From the NCBI GenBank assembly GCA_004557455.1, contig SFDX01000005.1:62001-126000 (forward strand): a stretch of 64,000 nucleotides of DNA. The letters are read 5' to 3'. A model generated the notes under the pieces. It was not told the DNA's origin, did not search any database, and worked only from the letters and a program-made list of their open reading frames with translations. This document shows positions 25,982 through 33,194 of this stretch, one piece after another; positions within the stretch are counted from its first letter, which is position 1; every line of letters starts with the position of its first letter. Both the position numbers and the translations under genes were made by a program. This stretch comes from Akkermansia muciniphila (GTDB taxonomy: Bacteria > Verrucomicrobiota > Verrucomicrobiia > Verrucomicrobiales > Akkermansiaceae).

Positions 25982-27706
25982 ATGCTGTTGGAACGTAAAA
26001 CCGGGATATTGATGCCGCTATTTTCATTGCGGCGGGATGGCGATGGAGGGATAGGTGACCTGAAGGCCCTGCGGGAGTGGATCGATTGGGCGGCGGAGCA
26101 TGGGGTAGGTTTTCTGCAGTTACTGCCCGTTAATGCTGTGGGGGAGGACGATGCCCCCTCGCCGTACTCCGCCATCAGCAGCGTGGCTCTGGAGCCGCTC
26201 TACCTCACCCTTGAGGAGATTCCCAGTATGCCGGCGGAGCTGCCGCCCTACCCGGTGGACGCGCTGCCGCTGCAGTTGCCGGGTGGGCCGGACTTGGTGG
26301 ACTACGCGCGCGTGCGCGAGTATAAGAGGAGGCTCTTCCGGGTGGCATGGGAGCATTTCTCGGGGGAGGAGGCTTTTGCCGACCAGCGCGGGAAGTTCCG
26401 CGACTGGGTGCAAGCGGAGGGGGCGTGGCTGGAGGATTTCACGGTGTTCCGCGTGGCCTCGCTGGCAATGGGTAGCACGGCATGGTGGCGTTGGCCGCAA
26501 CAGGACCCGGCGTGCATTCGCGGCTGGGTGGACGGGGACCCGGAGCTGCGCGGGCAGAAGGAGTACCATGCCTGGCTTCAGTGGCTCTGCGCCCGCCAGT
26601 GGTCGGAGGTGCGCCGCGCTGCGGATGCCGCAGGGGTGCTGCTGATGGGGGATGTGCCCATCGGTATTTCCGTGGCCAGCGCGGATGTGTTTTTCGAGCG
26701 GCATCTCTTCGATATGGATTGGAGCGGCGGCGCGCCGGCGGAGGGTAACTTTGCGGAGGATCCCTTTACGGCCAAGTGGGGGCAGAACTGGGGCATCCCG
26801 CTCTACCGCTGGGAGGTGATGGAGGCGGATGGTTTTGCGTGGTGGAACCGCCGTATCCGCAAAATGGCGGAGGTGTTCCGCATGTACCGCATTGATCACG
26901 TGCTGGGCTTTTACCGTATCTATGCCTTCCCCTGGATGCCGGACCGCAATCCGGAGTTCCTGCCGCTGTCGGAGGACGAGGCGGCTGTGCGCTGCGGGGG
27001 GCGCCGTCCGGGCTTCCGCCCGCGTCCGGATTGGCAGGCGGAGGATCGACGGCAGAACCTGATGCAGGGGGACCGCCTGCTGCGCCGCCTATTGCAGGCC
27101 GCCCCGGGGCTGCGCGTGGTGGGGGAGGACTTGGGCTGTGTGCCGGATTATGTGCGCCCGAACCTCAGCCAACTGCGCATTGCCGGGTTCAAGATCCCGC
27201 ATTGGGAGATCGATGATCGGCAGCACATTATCCCGGGGCATACCTACAATCCCTGCTCCTTTGCCACCTACGCTACCCACGATTTCCCGCCGCTGCGCTG
27301 TGATTGGGATGTGTGGTACAATGCCGTGCAGGAGGCCCGCCGCGCGGCGGCTGACCTGTCGCGCACGCCGGAGGAGATACGCCAAACCCTCCTCAACGGG
27401 CAAGGCTGCGCGCGAGTGCTGGCTTGGTTGGGTGCTTGGTGCGGCGTGCAGCGCGAGCATGATGCCCTCGTCCCCTGGAGCCCGGAGGTGAAAGACCGCC
27501 TCTTCCGCGCACTCTTTGCCTGCCGCTCCGCTTACGCCTGCATGATGTGGACGGATCTCTTCGACATACCCGTGCGCCTCAACCTCCCCGGCACGGAGGG
27601 CGGCACCAACTGGCGGCCTCGCATGCCCTTCACCGCTGCCCAAGCCGCCCGACTCCCCCAGAGCGCTTGGATCCGCTCCGTCAGCATCGCCTCCGACCGC
27701 GCGTAA
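25982..27706 (+). CDS. malQ: 4-alpha-glucanotransferase (GH77)
   Basis: A 574-residue GH77 enzyme (amylomaltase/disproportionating enzyme) that transfers alpha-1,4-glucan segments in glycogen or maltodextrin metabolism. The catalytic elements are visible: the nucleophile Asp in FRMYRIDHVLGFYRIY, the acid/base Glu in VVGEDLGCVP and the stabilising Asp in TYATHDFPPL. Length is close to the short bacterial form. It stands alone; an AT-rich island begins just after it. Confidence 0.93.
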   Translation: MLLERKTGILMPLFSLRRDGDGGIGDLKALREWIDWAAEHGVGFLQLLPVNAVGEDDAPSPYSAISSVALEPLYLTLEEIPSMPAELPPYPVDALPLQLPGGPDLVDYARVREYKRRLFRVAWEHFSGEEAFADQRGKFRDWVQAEGAWLEDFTVFRVASLAMGSTAWWRWPQQDPACIRGWVDGDPELRGQKEYHAWLQWLCARQWSEVRRAADAAGVLLMGDVPIGISVASADVFFERHLFDMDWSGGAPAEGNFAEDPFTAKWGQNWGIPLYRWEVMEADGFAWWNRRIRKMAEVFRMYRIDHVLGFYRIYAFPWMPDRNPEFLPLSEDEAAVRCGGRRPGFRPRPDWQAEDRRQNLMQGDRLLRRLLQAAPGLRVVGEDLGCVPDYVRPNLSQLRIAGFKIPHWEIDDRQHIIPGHTYNPCSFATYATHDFPPLRCDWDVWYNAVQEARRAAADLSRTPEEIRQTLLNGQGCARVLAWLGAWCGVQREHDALVPWSPEVKDRLFRALFACRSAYACMMWTDLFDIPVRLNLPGTEGGTNWRPRMPFTAAQAARLPQSAWIRSVSIASDRA

Positions 27707-27792
27707 AACCCGCAGCTTGGTAGGATTTCTTTCAGCACTTCTGTCCCTCAGGGACTTCTGTTTGTTGTCGAGTATGTCAGGGTAGGGCTGCT

Positions 27793-27813
27793 CTCTGCAT
27801 TTTGAATGCAGAG
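27793..27813. repeat. Palindrome of the GCATT-N3-AATGC type
   Basis: A perfect hairpin, CTCTGCATT TTG AATGCAGAG, 90 bases after malQ. It is the first of four GCATT-N3-AATGC palindromes in the window. Confidence 0.7.
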
Positions 27814-27903
27814 TCAAGCCTGAATTTGTTTTTTTATGACAAATCAACGAATTTTCGAACTTTTCTTTCCTAACCCCGCCAATCATATTTGGGACGTTTT
27901 TGT

Positions 27904-27953
27904 TGTAACCCGTTGAGTATCAACAGTTTACAAGGGGTGTGCATTCAAAATGC
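27904..27953 (-). repeat. 50-bp dispersed intergenic repeat, copy A
   Basis: Read on the minus strand it aligns without gaps to the plus-strand copy at 35965-36014 (37 of 50 bases identical by eye). Shared blocks: GCATT-N3-AATGCACACC, then after 11 bases GTT...TCAACGnGTTACA. It ends 18 bases before the peptide gene start. Confidence 0.6.
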
Positions 27954-27971
27954 TGTAGTCTTACTCCTGCT

Positions 27972-28253
27972 ATGAAAGCAACATTACTCAGTTTGATGTG
28001 CGCTTCTGGTTTTGGCCTTATGGCGACAAATCAGGGCGCGGATACCCCTGGAACAGGAGAGTTCTCCTCACCCGCTGCGGAGGCTTCATTCGTTCAAAGC
28101 GGTGACATCTCAAATGTCTCTTCGGAGAGTGCTTTTGTGATGGAACTCGAGAACAATACAACCGTGCATCAGTGGGGGCGCAGCACTGGATGCTCTACGG
28201 GGTGCTCCATGGGGTGCTCCGTGGGGTGCTCTGTTGGATGCAGACGCTGGTAA
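27972..28253 (+). CDS. Small peptide precursor with C-terminal Gly-Cys-Ser repeat
   Basis: A 93-residue protein I do not recognise as a named family. Residues 1-18 are hydrophobic and look like a signal peptide (possible cleavage after LMA18). A Ser/Glu/Asn-rich middle follows, and then from about residue 69 W-G-R-S-T and a regular run of five Gly-Cys units, with Cys at 74, 78, 82, 86 and 90 (period four, mostly GCSx), ending RRW. A repeated core behind a spacer resembles ribosomally made, modified peptides; GCS is also the site of thiazole-oxazole formation in microcin B17. No YcaO, LanM-like or radical-SAM gene is nearby, so modification is unproven. The base composition is AT-richer than the surroundings. 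A hairpin terminator follows, then two membrane-protein genes. Confidence 0.6.
   Translation: MKATLLSLMCASGFGLMATNQGADTPGTGEFSSPAAEASFVQSGDISNVSSESAFVMELENNTTVHQWGRSTGCSTGCSMGCSVGCSVGCRRW
28188..28241 (+). repeat. 12-bp tandem repeat coding Gly-Cys-Ser-X
   Basis: Four and a half units of GGRTGCTCNNNN in frame, coding the five Gly-Cys pairs. Some units are nearly identical at the DNA level, which suggests recent slippage or duplication. Confidence 0.8.
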
Positions 28254-28277
28254 TATCCTGAATACACTGAATGTGCA

Positions 28278-28304
28278 GGGAGACGGTTTCGTCTCCCTTT
28301 TGTT
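28278..28304 (+). terminator. Hairpin terminator or attenuator between peptide and membrane-protein genes
   Basis: GGGAGACG, loop GTTT, CGTCTCCC, then TTTTGTT running directly into the ATG at 28305. It would let the peptide mRNA be made in excess over the downstream genes. Confidence 0.75.
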
Positions 28305-29639
28305 ATGAATAAATTATATATAAATGGTATAATATGTTTATTGGCCTCGAGTTGTTGGGGTAATTCTGTATTTTATCTGGCGGCTGTGTCAGTCTTAGGA
28401 GGAGTGCTGTTTCTTGCGTTGGGCAGAATAGGTGCGAGAACAGCGATATTGCTATTTGTTTTGGCACTATTCATAGACTCGTCGATAGCCTATTGTTCTT
28501 CTCTGATTGGGGCGCTTCTTATTATTGCTGATCAAAAACGTGAGGCAGCTTGTTTCTTGGCATCGCAGTTGCCTATTCTCTTTTCTCCTCTGATTTCGTT
28601 TCCGTATATACTCCTTCATCCATTAGTCTCCATAATAATATACTCTGTGTCCTTCATTTTATGCTGTAGATTCAGACGCAGTAAGCCATATATAGAGAGT
28701 TTTTTTATAATATCATATGGTGTAGGATTAGCCTTTATATGTACAACAGCTTGGAGCCTTAATCCTGCAATAAACTCTGCAGCATCGTCGGGGTATCAGA
28801 TCGGTGAAGCTATCAGTAAGATAACTCACCTTGATTCTTCTGTAAAGGGTACACTAGTATACAATAATGAAAGGTATACTCAGGTGAAAGGCGAAGGAAC
28901 TATATATCTTGATCACGATGCTCACACCCAATGGGATTCAGGAACTTTTCAGCAGAAAAGACCATGGAGTATTAATATTCCTGTAGGTTCCGAGATGCTC
29001 CGGAGAGCAGTATACAGAGATGGATGCTTGATATGTAACATAGGGGCGATTCTCTGTCAGAGAAATGCGAAATTCATAGCAGGAGTGTATCATGGTAATA
29101 CCATCATACCTCTGATATTAAATAGCGATGGACGTCTTGTGCTGGGTGACTCGGATTTTGTTGTCAACTGTTTGGTTCCTTATCAACGGAATCTCATTCG
29201 ATATTTGACAGGGGACGATGTGTTTAATCGCTTGTTTCATTTTGTATGCGGTTTTTTGCTTGTATTTTCTTATTTCTCAAAAACAGGTGTATTAGTCGTA
29301 GCCTCACTGATAATAGTTTTTGATATCTACATTGTGAACATGCCCGTTGACGGGCATGTTCGATACGTCGGACGTTCCCATAAATGGGCTCATACAGATC
29401 TGGGCGAGGGGGTAGTTCGAGTCCTGCAGCAACAGGGTATAAACGCAGTGTTTGGAAACAGAAACACAACAATCTTGGTAGTCGGGGGGAATTATTCCAC
29501 CCGAATAAAAGATGAGAAAATTGTTGTTTTAGAACCAGGTGCATCGGTATCAATAGGTGGGGCAATATATGCAGCGGATGTGCTTCCGTTAGGTAATTCG
29601 GATGGAGTTGTAGATGCAAGATATATAGTAAAAAAATAA
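28305..29639 (+). CDS. Unrecognised membrane protein of the peptide island
   Basis: A 444-residue protein with no family I recognise. About six hydrophobic helices fill residues 5-150, a soluble part of about 160 residues follows (with paired Cys in DGCLICNIG), then two closely spaced helices near 312-345 and a soluble C-terminal domain of about 100 residues. The gene is clearly AT-rich compared with neighbours on both sides (malQ, fabI), a sign of transfer. Its ATG directly follows the terminator hairpin of the peptide gene. Inferred to be part of the same unit, possibly in export, maturation or immunity. Confidence 0.65.
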   Translation: MNKLYINGIICLLASSCWGNSVFYLAAVSVLGGVLFLALGRIGARTAILLFVLALFIDSSIAYCSSLIGALLIIADQKREAACFLASQLPILFSPLISFPYILLHPLVSIIIYSVSFILCCRFRRSKPYIESFFIISYGVGLAFICTTAWSLNPAINSAASSGYQIGEAISKITHLDSSVKGTLVYNNERYTQVKGEGTIYLDHDAHTQWDSGTFQQKRPWSINIPVGSEMLRRAVYRDGCLICNIGAILCQRNAKFIAGVYHGNTIIPLILNSDGRLVLGDSDFVVNCLVPYQRNLIRYLTGDDVFNRLFHFVCGFLLVFSYFSKTGVLVVASLIIVFDIYIVNMPVDGHVRYVGRSHKWAHTDLGEGVVRVLQQQGINAVFGNRNTTILVVGGNYSTRIKDEKIVVLEPGASVSIGGAIYAADVLPLGNSDGVVDARYIVKK

Positions 29640-29726
29640 AAATAATACCAAACGATCTAAATTGGATATTAATGGCGTGAGGATTATAGCGACAGGAACC
29701 CCATCAGCGCAACCAAAACAACTAAT

Positions 29727-31547
29727 ATGGCCATTCTGAGAAAATTTGTATGGATTATTTCCTTCATTTGTGCTTGTATATGTTGTATAAATGATGCTGT
29801 TCTGAGAAACGAATTCTGGATATTGGCGGATGTCGTATTGACTTCAATTCTATTACTTTTGCTGACGGCAGCAAACTGTAAAATATTGATAAAAATCGGA
29901 CTTTTGCTATTACTTCCATCTCTTGTTATATACCGCCATACATCGATAGCTTCATACTTATTATTCCTTCCTTCATCAATCCTACTGATGGGAGCAGTCC
30001 TTAAATTAATAATTCGTAAGTCCAGTGCATATTTACCTATTGCGATATTTACGCTATCCTTGTTCTGTGGTTCAAGATCCTTTTGGCTTCATCAGGTAAT
30101 TCATCAATCAGCGGAGAAAAAGGTTGCAGTATTAGAACACGGTAGATGGGGAAATGCTTTACCCTACGAAAAGAAACTAAATATAACATCACAGTATTCA
30201 TATGATTTGTTACATAGGTTTATTGGGGCGAGTAGAATCGATGATTTAGATCAACTCGAATCATATAATGAGTTGTGGTTAATCACCCCTACTAAGCCCT
30301 TTAATGACGATCAAAACAGAATCTTGAATTCATGGGTAAGTAAGGGCGGAAGATTGGTTATTGTAACAGATCATACGGATTTATTCGGTCATGCATCATC
30401 TCTCTCTTCCTTGATGAATGAGTTCGGTATATATATCCAGAAGGATGTCATATTGGATCAAGGCGGAGATGGCGGAACATATTTTTCGTTCTTTGGAGCT
30501 TATTCAGGCCTCTCAGCAAATAGTATCCAAGGTGCTGGGGAGACTTGGTTATTTCAGCCGGGATATCAGGAAAGAACAGACTACAGCAAGAGATCCTTTT
30601 TTTCTGATAATCAAATTTCAGATGAAGAGATGATCGATGTTTTCTGTATCGGTTTAAGAAAGCAACACGGTCTCGGGGGGGTCATACTTTTCGGTGATAG
30701 TACATTGTTTGCTAACTTTGCACTTGCGCGCCCATCTGCACAGGTTCTTCTTAATAAGATGTTGCTGGGAGGTGGTTTCTATTCTTGTTATGGAATGGCT
30801 TTTTTTTCTTCCTTGATTAGCGTTTCGTTATTTCTTCCTTGTCGAGTTAGAATAGGAATGCTTGTATCAGTATTTTTGACTATATCTTGCTTGTGTTACT
30901 TCGTGAAAGGCAGGGATAGAATACAGCTCAATAGCGTATCTCCTGTAAAGTGTTCAGGAGACTGGTCTTTGGTAGAGGGACAGGATGCGCGTCTTTTGAC
31001 GCTGTTCTCTTCTGCCTATGTAGCGTCGGATTTATTCCCCATATGGAGTGGTCCTTCAGATGGAACGCGACGAGTAATTATAGGGCAACATATAATTGAG
31101 GAGAATGATATTAGATCTGCATTGGATACGAGTCAACAGTCTCTGAGAGAAAACTTGGAAAGCCCCTTTGTCGGGAATGTACAAAGAATGCTAGATACTG
31201 CTATAAAGAATTCAGGGGTAACCTCTTTCTGGTTTGACGAGGGAATTGGTATTATAAAAGAGACTGCTTATAGGCAATTCTGGACGCGTGTAACAAATTC
31301 TAAGGATGCTCTTCCGGTCTTATCACTTGGGACGTCTTATGCTTTGCGGATGAAGATTAAGGCACGTGATGAGGATTCCTTTCAGTCTGATGTTCTGATT
31401 ACTCCAATTATAGGTGCACCTAAATGGGTTGTCTTGGGAAATGGGATCATTGGTCAGTTTATCGACAGTGATACCATTTTGGTCAGGAATATCTGGCAGG
31501 TGTCTAATGGAAGATTTTCAGACTTTTATTGCAGGAGGGAAGGGTAA
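29727..31547 (+). CDS. Membrane protein with DUF4350-like domain, peptide island
   Basis: A 606-residue protein. Four or five helices in the first 120 residues are followed by a soluble domain (about 130-345) resembling DUF4350/GldG-type amidotransferase-like folds: LWLITPTKPFNDDQ, WVSKGGRLVIVTDHTD and GGVILFGDSTLFANFAL. Two helices near 350-395 and a C-terminal soluble domain of about 200 residues follow. The layout parallels the preceding protein. The DUF4350 likeness is by eye and modest. AT-rich like its partner; the gap of 87 bases has no terminator. Confidence 0.6.
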   Translation: MAILRKFVWIISFICACICCINDAVLRNEFWILADVVLTSILLLLLTAANCKILIKIGLLLLLPSLVIYRHTSIASYLLFLPSSILLMGAVLKLIIRKSSAYLPIAIFTLSLFCGSRSFWLHQVIHQSAEKKVAVLEHGRWGNALPYEKKLNITSQYSYDLLHRFIGASRIDDLDQLESYNELWLITPTKPFNDDQNRILNSWVSKGGRLVIVTDHTDLFGHASSLSSLMNEFGIYIQKDVILDQGGDGGTYFSFFGAYSGLSANSIQGAGETWLFQPGYQERTDYSKRSFFSDNQISDEEMIDVFCIGLRKQHGLGGVILFGDSTLFANFALARPSAQVLLNKMLLGGGFYSCYGMAFFSSLISVSLFLPCRVRIGMLVSVFLTISCLCYFVKGRDRIQLNSVSPVKCSGDWSLVEGQDARLLTLFSSAYVASDLFPIWSGPSDGTRRVIIGQHIIEENDIRSALDTSQQSLRENLESPFVGNVQRMLDTAIKNSGVTSFWFDEGIGIIKETAYRQFWTRVTNSKDALPVLSLGTSYALRMKIKARDEDSFQSDVLITPIIGAPKWVVLGNGIIGQFIDSDTILVRNIWQVSNGRFSDFYCRREG

Positions 31548-31776
31548 TTCAATCGTATGTAGGAATTGTGAAATTATGAATATTTAGATTACTCTTCCAT
31601 AGGCGGGAGAGAGAGCTTCCGAGTCGATAGTGTTTGATATGTGGTGTTAGAACCCCGCCTTTTGGAGAGGGGGCGATTGAAACGCCCCATGGATGACACA
31701 TATTGAACGAAAGACGGAGCCTTGTCGGGGCTGCGGGAGAACAGTTTGCCGATAGGCAGAGAAAAAGAGGTGAAGA

Positions 31777-31813
31777 GAAAACCGCCGTATGGCAGTGAGG
31801 CGCATACGGCGGT
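31777..31813 (-). terminator. Rho-independent terminator after fabI
   Basis: ACCGCCGTATG and CATACGGCGGT form a perfect 11-bp stem with an 11-base loop; on the minus strand TTTTCTC follows. Confidence 0.75.
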
Positions 31814-31835
31814 GGAAAGGTGTGGTGGAGGTGGG

Positions 31836-32630
31836 TTACATGCCCATGATCTCGTAGCCTCCGTCCACGTAGAGAACCTGGCCGGTGACGGAAGCTGAGC
31901 CGTCGGAGGCGAGGAAGGTGGCGGTAGCGCCGAGTTCGTCGAGGGTGCAGGAGCGCTGCAGGGGGCTCTTGTCCTCGTAGACCTTGAACATGCCGGTGAA
32001 GCCGGAGACGCCGCGGGCGGCGAGAGTCTGGACAGGGCCGGCGGAGATGCAGTTGACGCGGATGGGGGCCTCTCTGCGGCCGAGGTCGAAGGCGAGGTAC
32101 TTGCAGCAGGTCTCGAGGGCGGCCTTGGAGACGGCCATCAGGTTGTAGTTCGGCACCACTTTCTGGCTGGCGTAGTAGGTGAGGGCGGTGATGGAGCCGC
32201 CGTTGACCATCAGCGGAGCCATGGCGCGGGAGAGCGCGATGAGCGAGTAGGCGGAAATCTGCAGGGAGGTGCAGAACGCCTCGCGCGGGATGTCCGAGAA
32301 GTGGCCCTCCAGGCAGCCCGGCTCCTTCGGGGCGTAGGCAATGGCGTGCAGCACCATGTCCACGTGGTCCGTGTGCTGCCCCACAAAGGCCGCGAAGTCA
32401 GCGATGGAGGCATCATCCGCCACATCGAGGGCGCAGACGGGTGTATCCTCGCCGAAGTGCTCGCGGACCAGCTTGATGACGCCGTCCTTGAGACGCTCGC
32501 CCTGGTAATTGAAGATGAGTTTGGCACCGGCGGCATGCCAGGCTTTGGCGATACCGAAAGCGATGCTGCGCTTATTGGCGACGCCGGTGACGACACCGAC
32601 CTTTCCTTCCAATGGTTTTTCGATAGACAT
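31836..32630 (-). CDS. fabI: Enoyl-[acyl-carrier-protein] reductase (NADH)
   Basis: A 264-residue short-chain dehydrogenase of the FabI type, which carries out the last reduction in each fatty-acid elongation round. It has the modified nucleotide loop VVTGVANKRSIAFGIAKAW and the FabI-type catalytic pair Y-x6-K (YNLMAVSK). The C-terminus ends GQVLYVDGGYEIMGM. FabI is the triclosan target. The gene follows the YbjN-like gene by 21 bases in the same unit. Confidence 0.95.
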   Translation of the reverse strand: MSIEKPLEGKVGVVTGVANKRSIAFGIAKAWHAAGAKLIFNYQGERLKDGVIKLVREHFGEDTPVCALDVADDASIADFAAFVGQHTDHVDMVLHAIAYAPKEPGCLEGHFSDIPREAFCTSLQISAYSLIALSRAMAPLMVNGGSITALTYYASQKVVPNYNLMAVSKAALETCCKYLAFDLGRREAPIRVNCISAGPVQTLAARGVSGFTGMFKVYEDKSPLQRSCTLDELGATATFLASDGSASVTGQVLYVDGGYEIMGM

Positions 32631-32651
32631 AAATGTGATGAAGTAAAAAGC

Positions 32652-33107
32652 TTATTGTTCCGGGAACTCTGCGGCGATGATGCGGGCGTAGGTATTGGCC
32701 ATGCTGAGCCCCACGGCCTCCATGTGCGCGATGCGCGCGAGGATTTCCGCCTCCGACGGGGCGGGGGTGCCGAGCACAAACTTGAGGCGGTAGTAGACGA
32801 GCCCGGTGGGGGCATCCAGCAGCAGTTGCCCCTCCGACAGGTTGGCGTTGAGGGTGAGGAAGAGCATGCTGAGCTCCGCCTGGTCTGCGGGGGCAATGCG
32901 GTGCGCGAAGTGGGCATCGAAGACGAGGCTGGCGGGTTCACGCAGTTCGGTGAACATGAAGGTGCAGGGGATGGGCGTGGTCTGTGCGGGCAGATAGGCC
33001 AGACCGATCTTTTCTCCCTCCGGGCCCATGGTCACCCAGCGGTAATCTTCTCCGCGCCCCATGAGGTGGCTGCGGACGCATGCTAAGAGGTTCGGTTGCT
33101 TCGTCAT
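32652..33107 (-). CDS. YbjN-like protein (type III chaperone-like fold)
   Basis: A 151-residue protein. The centre and C-terminal half (LNANLSEGQLLLDAPTGLVYYRLKF, then a long helix ending in ANTYARIIAAEF) resemble YbjN-domain proteins, which have a secretion-chaperone-like fold and unclear roles. The start at 33107 is set by a strong promoter and a GGAGG site about ten bases upstream. It is the first gene of a unit with fabI. Family call moderate. Confidence 0.65.
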   Translation of the reverse strand: MTKQPNLLACVRSHLMGRGEDYRWVTMGPEGEKIGLAYLPAQTTPIPCTFMFTELREPASLVFDAHFAHRIAPADQAELSMLFLTLNANLSEGQLLLDAPTGLVYYRLKFVLGTPAPSEAEILARIAHMEAVGLSMANTYARIIAAEFPEQ

Positions 33108-33123
33108 ACTCAACTCCGCCTCC

Positions 33124-33152
33124 AGTATACGCCGGGGCGTGGGGGGTGTCAA
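33124..33152 (-). promoter_or_regulatory. Promoter of the ybjN-like gene and fabI
   Basis: Minus-strand TTGACA, a C-rich 17-base spacer, TATACT. The GGAGG ribosome-binding site directly follows the -10 box. Confidence 0.8.
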
Positions 33153-33194
33153 GCCGAAAAGCGGGGGTGGCGGCATAAAAGCGCACGGAGGGGG

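Noticed and set aside
27913..27971. A clear promoter for the GCS peptide gene
   Set aside because: TTTACA and TAGTCT are present, but the spacing is wrong for a standard promoter, so none was annotated.
28188..28241. The GCS repeat as a CRISPR or simple noncoding tandem repeat
   Set aside because: Units are 12 bp, in frame, without spacers, and lie at the end of an open frame with a signal-like N-terminus.
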